DNA of 64,000 bases from Parashewanella sp049608225 (GTDB lineage Bacteria; Pseudomonadota; Gammaproteobacteria; Enterobacterales; Shewanellaceae): positions 10,339-74,338 of the forward strand of contig JBMYXI010000007.1 in the NCBI GenBank assembly GCA_049608225.1, given 5' to 3'. Positions 43,504-51,385 of this stretch are shown here, piece after piece. Below the pieces are notes generated by a model. It had not been told where the DNA came from, searched no databases, and saw only the letters and a list, made by a program, of their open reading frames with translations. The translations under genes and the position numbers were made by a program. Position 1 is the stretch's first letter; each line of letters starts with the position of its first letter.

Positions 43504-45912
43504 TTAGTTTCTAATAGAGGTGCTTTCAAGGTACCTGATTGACTCATCAAATAGCTTTTCTAACCAATAACTGTTATCAACGCGGGTTGGAAATAATTGA
43601 TTCATGCCTTGCATTGCTGTGCTTTTATCAAACGATTTCAATTGCTCTATAACCCTAACAAGAACACCTTGATTAATGTGTTCATTCCAAAGAATATGTT
43701 TTAAATGGCCATGATAGGTCCCATAAGCACTGCTTAACAATATTGCTATTGATAAAGAGCTATCTATTTTTAGCAGTTGTTGTACTAAGGTGTTATTGAC
43801 TTGCTTTAGAACTTCAGCATCATTAGAAATAATATCAGTTATAACAAGGAAGGTATCCATCTGAAATAAAGGTAAAATAGTTTCAAAATCTTTATCAGTG
43901 AATCTGTCGGATTTAAAGTATTCATGGAAGATTGAATTTGCTTTTTCATATTTAAGATATCTACCTAACCTATCAAGCAAAGCAAATGAATCTTCGTTGC
44001 TTGGTGCTGATATTAAAACCTTAAGCAGTTCAAATACCATTACCTGTGAGTTTATTTGTTTTGTTAATATGCTTATACCGAAATCGTTCATTGCTTTGAA
44101 ATAATGTGCTTTCAAAGTTTCATTTGAAAGTGCTTCAGCGAGTGTTTTCAACGCTTTTTTATCGCCATTTGCAATTTTTATTAAAAGTTCGAATACATTA
44201 ACTAGGCTACAGTTATCAGGAGATCTGAATCCTCTTAATAGCATATTCAAGCGATCGGTATTAACCAGAGCTAAACACTCTTTATTGTTACCAGTTAAGG
44301 CCTTTTTGATTCCAATCGGTGTATTCTTATTTTCTTTTGTGTTTTTCATCGCCAGCAGATGAGCTACTTTATTCAAGAATTGAAAATGGATTAAGGTTTC
44401 TGCAATGATATATTGTTCATTTGGTGATGAATCTTGAAAATAAGTAAGATAAAGACTGTCTAAGGTGAGGTTTTCTGTTGGAACCCTTCCTGATAACAAT
44501 TCGATCATAAAATCAAGTAACTTAGGGTATGTTCGCTTGAGCGCCTGCATGACCATTAAATCCCAAAGTTGCACTTCGCCCAATAATTTATCTTGTGACC
44601 AAAGTTTTTCAATCTCCAAGCGAAATTGTGTCCAGTCTCTATAAGATGGAATTAATAAATTTATCAGTTGTGAGCTGTTACTGGGTTTATAGAGCACCAT
44701 CGTATGCTGTAGGTACGACTCTGGAAGTTGCGCTTTAGCCGTTAAATTCTCAACAAGATCGTTTAACTTATTCAAAATATTGGGTTGAAGAACATCAACT
44801 CTAGTTGGGCAAACTCTTCGGATGGTATTTGAAAAGGTTGGTGTATTCTCGGCAGCAAAGAGATAAGAAATGTTTTTTTGCTGTTTGAACCTTTCGAGCA
44901 TTCCAGCCAAAACATTCAAGCTTTTATCAGCAGTAATATTTCGGTCTAAGTCCTGAATACTGATAATGAGATGCAGGTTTTTAACGTGTAAAATATCATC
45001 AATTTTCTGGAACAATTGTTCTGGTGAGTTTTGTTCTTTCAGGAACGAAGCTAATATTTTTGTTCCTTTTCCGCCTTCAGCCATAGCGATAAGATAAGAT
45101 TGAGGGAGTCCTTTTTGATCTGACATATCAACATATTGAGCTAAAGTAGAAACAACATTTTGCAACACGAATTCTATAATTGAATCCGTTTCAACGCCCC
45201 ATAAGTCTAAATTACAAAAAACATATTTTCTTTTTGTTGAACATTTGCCCTTGTCGAGTTTGTTGTACAGCACTTTGATAACACTACTTTTCCCCACTCC
45301 AAATGCACCACAGATGGCAATTTGCTGATTTGAGTTTGATGAGAAGAGTTGGGTTAATTCGTCTACGACATATTGTTGGTTCGTATCTAGTATATCGTAA
45401 CAGGTAAGAGGTAAGTGAGTGTTTCCAGCTTGAGCTTGTTTGTTGCGTATAAAGTGATCTTGAATGTATTTAAACGCTTTCAGATAAGAATGATAAGTAG
45501 GCGTTAAAGCTAAACCAAAAATAAAACTCCAATACTGTACGATCAATTCAGCTGGCAAAGGCAGCTTACCCCAACTGAGCATAAATAGACCTAGAATCAT
45601 TGCAAACGTCAGCGGAGGAAATTTAAAACTGGGCATAAATGGACGTTTGGCATTGTAAATGAGAAGGGAGGATTGAATGCGTGTAATACCGAGGCCAATT
45701 AAAATAAAAATAACGTCTTGAATACTGAAAAAACTATCACTATTTAAGCTCAAAACTGATTGGTTAATAATGTTAATGAAGCTGGCATAAAAAAATGTCC
45801 AAGTCGTTAACCCTTCACTCAAAATCTCAATGTGGCTTAACCCGTGCAAAATGACGGCTGAAATTAGGGCGTACAAAAAAATATCGAAATAGCGTTTGAG
45901 AGTTCCGTTCAT
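43504..45912 (-). CDS. KAP-family P-loop NTPase with N-terminal membrane helices
   Basis: An 802-residue protein. Residues 9-145 contain about four to five hydrophobic helices; then a P-loop NTPase domain with Walker A GAFGVGKS (202-209), Walker B-like LIISIQDLDR (315-324) and the sensor-like YLFAAENTPTF. Helices inserted before or within a STAND/AAA-like NTPase are the hallmark of KAP NTPases. The C-terminal 400 residues are helical, perhaps solenoid repeats. KAP NTPases occur in anti-phage systems (QatA of QatABCD is one). It is the first gene of a three-gene operon with a predicted nuclease, which suggests a membrane-associated defence machine. Confidence 0.75.
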   Translation of the reverse strand: MNGTLKRYFDIFLYALISAVILHGLSHIEILSEGLTTWTFFYASFINIINQSVLSLNSDSFFSIQDVIFILIGLGITRIQSSLLIYNAKRPFMPSFKFPPLTFAMILGLFMLSWGKLPLPAELIVQYWSFIFGLALTPTYHSYLKAFKYIQDHFIRNKQAQAGNTHLPLTCYDILDTNQQYVVDELTQLFSSNSNQQIAICGAFGVGKSSVIKVLYNKLDKGKCSTKRKYVFCNLDLWGVETDSIIEFVLQNVVSTLAQYVDMSDQKGLPQSYLIAMAEGGKGTKILASFLKEQNSPEQLFQKIDDILHVKNLHLIISIQDLDRNITADKSLNVLAGMLERFKQQKNISYLFAAENTPTFSNTIRRVCPTRVDVLQPNILNKLNDLVENLTAKAQLPESYLQHTMVLYKPSNSSQLINLLIPSYRDWTQFRLEIEKLWSQDKLLGEVQLWDLMVMQALKRTYPKLLDFMIELLSGRVPTENLTLDSLYLTYFQDSSPNEQYIIAETLIHFQFLNKVAHLLAMKNTKENKNTPIGIKKALTGNNKECLALVNTDRLNMLLRGFRSPDNCSLVNVFELLIKIANGDKKALKTLAEALSNETLKAHYFKAMNDFGISILTKQINSQVMVFELLKVLISAPSNEDSFALLDRLGRYLKYEKANSIFHEYFKSDRFTDKDFETILPLFQMDTFLVITDIISNDAEVLKQVNNTLVQQLLKIDSSLSIAILLSSAYGTYHGHLKHILWNEHINQGVLVRVIEQLKSFDKSTAMQGMNQLFPTRVDNSYWLEKLFDESIRYLESTSIRN

Positions 45913-46188
45913 GTTTAAACCAATACGTTCTTTTATAAATCAGTCGGCAAAATGAAAGGCAGCACTATACCATCATATAATGGTTTAACTTTGATTTAAC
46001 TAATGAAAATACTTAACAGTGTTGTAGTAATGCACACTGTTCATCGCTTTACGCTTGTAATTATGTATTCCAAGGCCTGAGCAGTATTTTTAGTTATCTG
46101 TGAGGCAGGCCACTTTGTTTCCATTCGATATGCGACCATCCCTGACCATGCAATCCACAAAAAACCATTGCAAGAAATTCTCACCATT

Positions 46189-46995
46189 CTATGAATGTGA
46201 TAAACCTTGGATGATGCCAACTTCAAACCACCGCTGTAAAGACATTAACACCATGGATGGTGCTTGGTTTTCATCAAAATAATTAAGCATCAGTTCACAT
46301 TGATTTGCGAAACTTTGGCCTTTTAAAAAACCTGAGATAAGTTCGAATTGGTATGGAGCAAGTGAGGTAAATTCAGTCAGTCTTGTTTGGCCGCGCCATA
46401 ATAGCCAGTATCTATTTTCATTATACTCGGGAGCGGGTGGTATTTGCTCAGCTTTTAATGCTTGCCAGATTTCGACCGCATTTGAATGGCAACAAAATAA
46501 TTGGGTGCTTGGGTGAAAGCGTAATCGACATTCTGGCCATTTATCTGGGGCTAAGCATTGTAGGGTACTAAATTCAATTCGAGTAGAATCTTGGGCATCA
46601 AAAGCGGCTAATAGTCGTCTTTCAAATTTGGCAATGTCGGAGATTTCACTATGAAGACTGAAAGGTTCATTAATCGCCAAAAATTCGGGCAGTGAGTCGC
46701 AATATTGCCTTAATGAGCGAAAGGCCGATGGGTGGTGGTTGATATAGCCAAATGCCATGGTTTCGAATAAGTCATCGCCCAGATACTTTGCCAAGATTTC
46801 ATGATCGGTTTCTATGGTTGATTTTAGTCGAGCAAAATAGCCATTGGCGTAAATATCGAGTCTATCTTTAATGGATACTTCACCTTGCTGAACCACTGCC
46901 GCAAAAAATGGGTGTTGCTCGGCATCCAATTCTGTTTGATTTGCAGCCAAAATATAGCTGAAAAATTGATGTTGAAGTTCGAAGAGTTGGCTCAT
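46189..46995 (-). CDS. bufC: BufC/HvfC-family bufferin maturation partner (DUF2063)
   Basis: A 268-residue DUF2063 protein. The N-terminal DNA-binding-like helical domain common to the family is seen in LFELQHQFFSYILAANQTE and VSIKDRLDIYANGYFARLKSTIETDHEIL; the C-terminal part resembles a winged-helix or RRE-like module. In bufferin operons BufC pairs with the MNIO enzyme BufB to modify the Cys-rich precursor. Its start overlaps the bufB stop by four bases (ATGA). Confidence 0.88.
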   Translation of the reverse strand: MSQLFELQHQFFSYILAANQTELDAEQHPFFAAVVQQGEVSIKDRLDIYANGYFARLKSTIETDHEILAKYLGDDLFETMAFGYINHHPSAFRSLRQYCDSLPEFLAINEPFSLHSEISDIAKFERRLLAAFDAQDSTRIEFSTLQCLAPDKWPECRLRFHPSTQLFCCHSNAVEIWQALKAEQIPPAPEYNENRYWLLWRGQTRLTEFTSLAPYQFELISGFLKGQSFANQCELMLNYFDENQAPSMVLMSLQRWFEVGIIQGLSHS

Positions 46996-47873
46996 GCGGC
47001 CTCTAATAGTCGTGAATAGATACTTCGTGCTTGCTCAAGCTCTAATATCAAATCGCTAAGAGCAGGGATGTTGTCATCTCGTTCAATCATGGTACTGATA
47101 AAGCCAAATTGTTTCAGTGCTTGTTGGTAGAGGTGCCACACAGGCTCGACAATATCATGGTCGTGAGTATCAATAACATAAGTACCAAAATCGCTGTGTC
47201 CAGCTAGGTGAAGTTGTTGGATGCGATTGGGGTTTACATGTGAAAGGTAACTGATCGGATCAAAACCATGATTACGACTACTGACATAAATGTTATTGAT
47301 GTCGCACAACAACAAGCAATCAGCTTCTTCTGCTAACAGAGAGATAAACTCCCATTCGGTCATGGTTGAATGTTGATAGGAAAGATAACTGGATACGTTC
47401 TCGATTAAAATTCGCTGTCCGAGAAAGTCTTGAACTTGAGCAATGCGCTCGCTGACGTGGCGAATCGTTTCTTCCGTATACGGCAAAGGCAGTAAATCGT
47501 GACTGTTGTAGCCGTGTATTGATGTCCAACAAAGGTGATCGGATATCCATTTCGGTTTGATTTCATTCGAAAGTGTTTTTACTGCGGTTAAGTAATCCAT
47601 ATCCAAAGGATCACTACTACCTATGGACATGGAAACGCCATGCATCACTAATGGGTACTGTTCTGCGATAGCATGTAAGTAGTATTTGGGTTTACCGCCG
47701 TCCACCATAAAGTTTTCGGTGAGAATTTCGAACCAATCGACATTGGGCTTATTGGATAATACCGCTTCAAAGTGCTCTGTTCGTAACCCTAAACCGAAGC
47801 CTAAGGGATCTTGAGTGAGTGCATTGTGCATAGGACTGTATGTTTCAATTGAAAAGGTTGAATTAGTATTCAT
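46992..47873 (-). CDS. bufB: BufB/HvfB-family MNIO enzyme (DUF692)
   Basis: A 293-residue multinuclear iron-dependent oxidase with a TIM-barrel fold. Iron ligands of the family appear in MHGVSMSIGSSDPLD, SDHLCWTSI, ILIENVSSY, CDINNIYVSS, HLAGHSDFG and IDTHDHDIVEPVW. MNIOs oxidise cysteines of RiPP precursors, giving 5-thiooxazoles in bufferins or oxazolone/thioamide in methanobactin. With bufA upstream and bufC downstream this is the maturation enzyme of a bufferin operon. Confidence 0.92.
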   Translation of the reverse strand: MNTNSTFSIETYSPMHNALTQDPLGFGLGLRTEHFEAVLSNKPNVDWFEILTENFMVDGGKPKYYLHAIAEQYPLVMHGVSMSIGSSDPLDMDYLTAVKTLSNEIKPKWISDHLCWTSIHGYNSHDLLPLPYTEETIRHVSERIAQVQDFLGQRILIENVSSYLSYQHSTMTEWEFISLLAEEADCLLLCDINNIYVSSRNHGFDPISYLSHVNPNRIQQLHLAGHSDFGTYVIDTHDHDIVEPVWHLYQQALKQFGFISTMIERDDNIPALSDLILELEQARSIYSRLLEAA

Positions 47874-47895
47874 CTAAATCAACCTTAAGTGAGCG

Positions 47896-48357
47896 TTAGC
47901 TATTGATATCTCCACCAATATCTTTACATGATTTGGCAGGCATTTTGATAAACCCTGTGCCTTTACAGCTGGCATGTCCACCACAGGCATTATTAGCTGT
48001 TTTACAGTCGTTGTGTCCTTTACATTGGTTAACACCAAAGCATTTTACAAGATCGGCTTTCGCTATTTTTCCGGAATAGTTATCTTGCAGTTTTCCGCCA
48101 GCATCTTTACAGCTTTTTGATGGCATAGCGACAAACCCTGTGCCACCGCATTGCGCTTGACCCTTACAGGAGTTATCTGCCGTTTTGCAATCATTGTGAC
48201 CTTTACACACATTAACGCCATAACAATGAACCAGATCGGTACTGGAGGAGGTGGATGCAGTTGAACCTGTATTCATGGCAGAACATGAACTTAGACCTGC
48301 CATTGCGACAGCTAATGCGGCTCCGGTAAGTGCGGTTTGAGTCTTTTTATTCATCAT
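47896..48357 (-). CDS. bufA: Bufferin-type metallophore precursor with two Cys-rich cores (BufA-like)
   Basis: A 153-residue exported precursor. An N-terminal signal (residues 1-24) ends in LSSC, a fair lipobox, so Cys25 could be lipidated. Two homologous cores follow: Cys45, 51, 57, 64, 70, 83 and Cys106, 112, 118, 125, 131, 144, with identical spacing (5, 5, 6, 5 and 12 residues between cysteines). Both carry the CYGVN or CFGVN, CKGHNDCKTA and CKD segments typical of periplasmic bufferins of the BufA2 kind. Bufferins bind copper or related metals and protect against excess. ATGs at 48357 and 48354 are both possible starts after AAGGA. First gene of bufA-bufB-bufC; no doxX gene follows. Confidence 0.85.
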   Translation of the reverse strand: MMNKKTQTALTGAALAVAMAGLSSCSAMNTGSTASTSSSTDLVHCYGVNVCKGHNDCKTADNSCKGQAQCGGTGFVAMPSKSCKDAGGKLQDNYSGKIAKADLVKCFGVNQCKGHNDCKTANNACGGHASCKGTGFIKMPAKSCKDIGGDINS

Positions 48358-48791
48358 TCATTCCTTAATTGTTTGGAAAGAAACAACATGAACGTTAACC
48401 ATAGTCACCGATTAACATAGAGATAATTTGAACATTGCCTTTGAGGGTTCCCTTGCCGTAACGCTTTGCCGTAGTTAGCACTATAGCTAGGTTGCAGCGC
48501 TTTGAACCTTACTTGCAAATGCCCCTAGATAACTTTGTTTAATCAGTGAGAATGGTATTACAGCCTCGCTAACTGACATGCAAATGTATGTCCTATTATC
48601 AAGGTTGCAGACGCTAGCCTAGCGGTGTTTTTAGTAATTTCATAGTCAATGAAATTGGTTATTTTTTATTAACATTAAAAGCATTGGTTAATCAGCTGGA
48701 TAGCGAATAAAAAAAACGAATATAATGCATTGTTAAGTTAAAAGGCTCAAAGAAGCCATGAGTAGCTATTTGTAGCAAAGGGATTAATTAA
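48358..48791. other. Long divergent intergenic region upstream of bufA
   Basis: No gene is recognised in these 434 bases. It must contain the promoters of bufA (minus strand) and the thioesterase (plus strand). A consensus-like TATAAT at 48721-48726 may serve the latter. No clear metal-regulator operator (CueR-, CopY- or Fur-like) could be seen. Confidence 0.5.
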
Positions 48792-49229
48792 ATGAGCATT
48801 TGGTTTAGAAATGTAACACTAGAAGATTGCGAACAGTTAGATAAAGGGTTGCATCAAAAAGGCACATTAATGCAGACCTTAGGCATCAAAATTACCGAAA
48901 TAGGTGATGACTATTTAGTGGGAACTATGCCTACTAATGCGAGTGTTCATAATCCGATTGGTATCGTCCATGGTGGTGCAAACGTTGCCCTTGCTGAAAC
49001 CGTTGCCAGTTATGCCGCTAACTTTGTGGTTGATTTTGAAAACTACTTTTGTGTTGGCCAAGAAATTAATGCCAATCATTTACGTGCCTCTCGCAAAGGT
49101 TTGCTTACAGCGGTAGCAAAGCCGGTACACATAGGTAAACGCAGCTCTGTTTGGGAAGTGAGTATAACAAATAGCGGCAATGAGCTGGTTTGTGTCTCCA
49201 GAATGACTGCCGCTGTGGTTAAACGCTAG
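48792..49229 (+). CDS. Hotdog-fold thioesterase (PaaI/YdiI-like)
   Basis: A 145-residue acyl-CoA thioesterase-like protein. The hotdog core is visible in LMQTLGIKITEIGDDYLVGTM, with the active-site turn VHNPIGIVHGGANVALAETVAS, and ANHLRASRKGLLTAVAKPVHIGKR. It resembles the PaaI family and MenI/YdiI (1,4-dihydroxy-2-naphthoyl-CoA hydrolase) of menaquinone synthesis. Convergent with the GNAT gene, whose stop it overlaps. Confidence 0.88.
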   Translation: MSIWFRNVTLEDCEQLDKGLHQKGTLMQTLGIKITEIGDDYLVGTMPTNASVHNPIGIVHGGANVALAETVASYAANFVVDFENYFCVGQEINANHLRASRKGLLTAVAKPVHIGKRSSVWEVSITNSGNELVCVSRMTAAVVKR

Positions 49230-49747
49230 TTGAATTGGAGCGCGTATCGGTTAAGGGTAAAACCATCCTCTTGATATTGCGATTGATACTCGAACCCCAA
49301 CTTTTCAAGCACCTTGTTTGAGCCGATGTTTTCCACCACTGCATCGGCGAGAACAACATCAAATGCAAGATGCTTTTTGGCGTATTCAATACAAGCAAGG
49401 CCAGCCTCTGTTGCTAACCCTTTCCCCCAATACTCAGGTAAAAACCGATAGCCCATATCAATTGCTTGTACACTGGGATGAGTCTCAAACTTAAAGCCGC
49501 AAAACCCGATCACTTTTCCTGTTGCTTTGCACTGGGTTGCCCATCTGGCATAGCCATATTTCTTGTATTCTGTGAGCCATACATTCTTGATCACTTGTTC
49601 GGCTTCTGCGCGATTGGTGACCATCCCTGCATCACCGGTATAACGGGTTACTTCTGCATTTGTGTTGAAATTAAATACATCGTCAATGTCACCTAAGTTA
49701 AATTCACGGATAATTAATCTTGGGGTTTCGGTAATTATTTTTGTCAT
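49226..49747 (-). CDS. GNAT family N-acetyltransferase (RimJ/RimL-like)
   Basis: A 173-residue acetyltransferase with ETPRLIIREFNLGDIDDVFNF at the N-terminus, GYRFLPEYWGKGLATEAGLA as the acetyl-CoA loop and ENIGSNKVLEKLGFEYQSQ near the end. Likely a small-molecule or N-terminal acetyltransferase. Divergent from the MocR-like regulator. Confidence 0.88.
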   Translation of the reverse strand: MTKIITETPRLIIREFNLGDIDDVFNFNTNAEVTRYTGDAGMVTNRAEAEQVIKNVWLTEYKKYGYARWATQCKATGKVIGFCGFKFETHPSVQAIDMGYRFLPEYWGKGLATEAGLACIEYAKKHLAFDVVLADAVVENIGSNKVLEKLGFEYQSQYQEDGFTLNRYALQFN

Positions 49748-49804
49748 TGTTTTTCCTTAATATTCCGATTTTTACGTACTTTACCTTGCTTGATAAAATC
49801 GAAA

Positions 49805-49821
49805 CAGATACAGTTTATCTG
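49805..49821. promoter_or_regulatory. Candidate operator between the GNAT and MocR-like genes
   Basis: CAGATA-CAGTT-TATCTG is a 6-bp inverted repeat, and a further direct copy of ACAGAT stands at 49835-49840. MocR-type regulators often bind such repeated sites in the divergent region next to their own gene. Confidence 0.35.
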
Positions 49822-49848
49822 AAATAAAACCAGTACAGATGGAATGGG

Positions 49849-51291
49849 ATGGCAAGCTATAAATATAAACAAATCGTTGATGATATTATCTGGTCAATTG
49901 AAACTAAGTTGTTTACCCATAAGTTGCCATCGATTCGACGTTTAGCTAAAACAAAAGGTGTCTCAATCTCGACTGTGCTGCAAGCTTTATCAGAACTAGA
50001 GCGAATGGGCTGGATTTACCCAGAACCTAAACGTGGCTACTTTGTGCGAGTGAGTCCAAAAGTAACAGCACCATCCAATTATGGTAAAAAAATTAATCGC
50101 ATTAATACGGCAAAAAACTTAGCGCAATCGGTTCAATATTCTTTTAATGAGCCACACATCATTCCATTATCTTGTACAGCACCAAGCACGGTCATTGATA
50201 ATGAATCCATCATTAATCGATACCATAAAAAAGTGTTGGCGGCTCGACCTTATAAATTATTAATGGATGAGCCTGTGGAAGGCTTACCAGAACTGCGGCA
50301 GCAATTATCGAAACATTTATTGGAAGATCAGCAGAGAGTGACACCTGAGCAACTATTGATAACGAAAGGTCGTCAGCAAGGTTTATTTATCGCGCTTTCG
50401 GCTTCAAATTCGATAAGTGGCACTATTGCCGTTGAGTCACCAGTTTCATTTTTTTATCAAGCATTTTTAACTCAGCTTGGGTTGAATGTTGTCGAAATTC
50501 CAATTCAAGCTGACTATCAGCAAGAATTGACGCTATTGACTCAAGCTTATGAATCATCTCCGTTTGACTGTTATTTAGTAAACCCAAATTTTGCGGATCC
50601 AACAGGGCGATTACTGACTATTGAGAATAAAAAGGCGCTGCTGAAGTGGGCAGAGCAAAGGCAGATCACCATCATTGAATATGATAGGGGGGAATTGAGT
50701 TTTGACCAAAATCGACCGCCATCATTGGCTGCCGTTGCGCTAGACATGATCAAGCTAAGCGAGCTCAATGGTGACAAGATCAAACTTATCAGCAATGCGG
50801 ATTTTTTTGATACGGTTTCGCCCGCACTGCACCTTGGCTATTTGATTTGTCTAAATACTTACCAAGATTGTTTGTTTTGCAAACAAGTGATCGCGGAAGA
50901 AGCTGATATTAGCTTACAACATATTGTTAACGGTTTGATGCGAGATGGTGTGTACCGTAAGCAAGTCAAAAAATTGAGATATGAAAGCAAAAGTAATTAC
51001 ATGAGAGCGTTACGAATACTTGAGCCATTACATGATTACGGTGTTGAAATGACGCAGCCCAACGGCGGTCCATGTATTTGGATTAAATTGCCGAGTGGTT
51101 TATCTAGCGTTGAGTTATGGCAAGATTTGATAGCTAAAAAAGTGGCGATAGCGCCCGGTACAATGTTTTCGTTTGATGATGCGTTGGAGAGCTTTCTAAG
51201 AGTAACCTTTGCCTTGCCTTGGAATGAAAAAATAGCCCATGCATTTGAACTACTGAGGGATGAAATTATTGTTAAGATTAATAATGTTTAA
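49849..51291 (+). CDS. MocR-like GntR regulator with a degenerate aminotransferase domain
   Basis: A 480-residue protein: a GntR winged helix (residues 1-70, LPSIRRLAKTKGVSISTVLQALSELERMGW) joined to an aminotransferase class I-like domain (about 110-470; NPNFADPTGRLL, GPCIWIKLPSG). In the region where PLP is normally bound the expected SFSKxLxPxLRxGY reads NADFFDTVSPALHLGYLIC: Asp321 stands where the Schiff-base Lys should be. The EDDYD-like motif is also altered (EYDRGELSF). It may therefore sense a ligand without covalently bound PLP. Probably regulates the divergent acetyltransferase gene or itself. Confidence 0.85.
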   Translation: MASYKYKQIVDDIIWSIETKLFTHKLPSIRRLAKTKGVSISTVLQALSELERMGWIYPEPKRGYFVRVSPKVTAPSNYGKKINRINTAKNLAQSVQYSFNEPHIIPLSCTAPSTVIDNESIINRYHKKVLAARPYKLLMDEPVEGLPELRQQLSKHLLEDQQRVTPEQLLITKGRQQGLFIALSASNSISGTIAVESPVSFFYQAFLTQLGLNVVEIPIQADYQQELTLLTQAYESSPFDCYLVNPNFADPTGRLLTIENKKALLKWAEQRQITIIEYDRGELSFDQNRPPSLAAVALDMIKLSELNGDKIKLISNADFFDTVSPALHLGYLICLNTYQDCLFCKQVIAEEADISLQHIVNGLMRDGVYRKQVKKLRYESKSNYMRALRILEPLHDYGVEMTQPNGGPCIWIKLPSGLSSVELWQDLIAKKVAIAPGTMFSFDDALESFLRVTFALPWNEKIAHAFELLRDEIIVKINNV

Positions 51292-51385
51292 CGGGATAAT
51301 GCGTTTTCTAAGGTGTTCACCCTAGAGCGAGACAATAGATAGTCAGGCTACACTTTACATTCGTTCCTTTCATCGAGACATATTT

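Noticed and set aside
46041..46226. A 61-codon minus-strand frame beyond bufC that might have been a missing DoxX-like gene
   Set aside because: It overlaps the bufC end, has no ribosome site, and contains no membrane-helix pattern of a DoxX protein.
46100..46282. A 60-codon plus-strand frame opposite the 3' end of bufC
   Set aside because: It is antisense to a well-supported gene, with no start site or coding signature.
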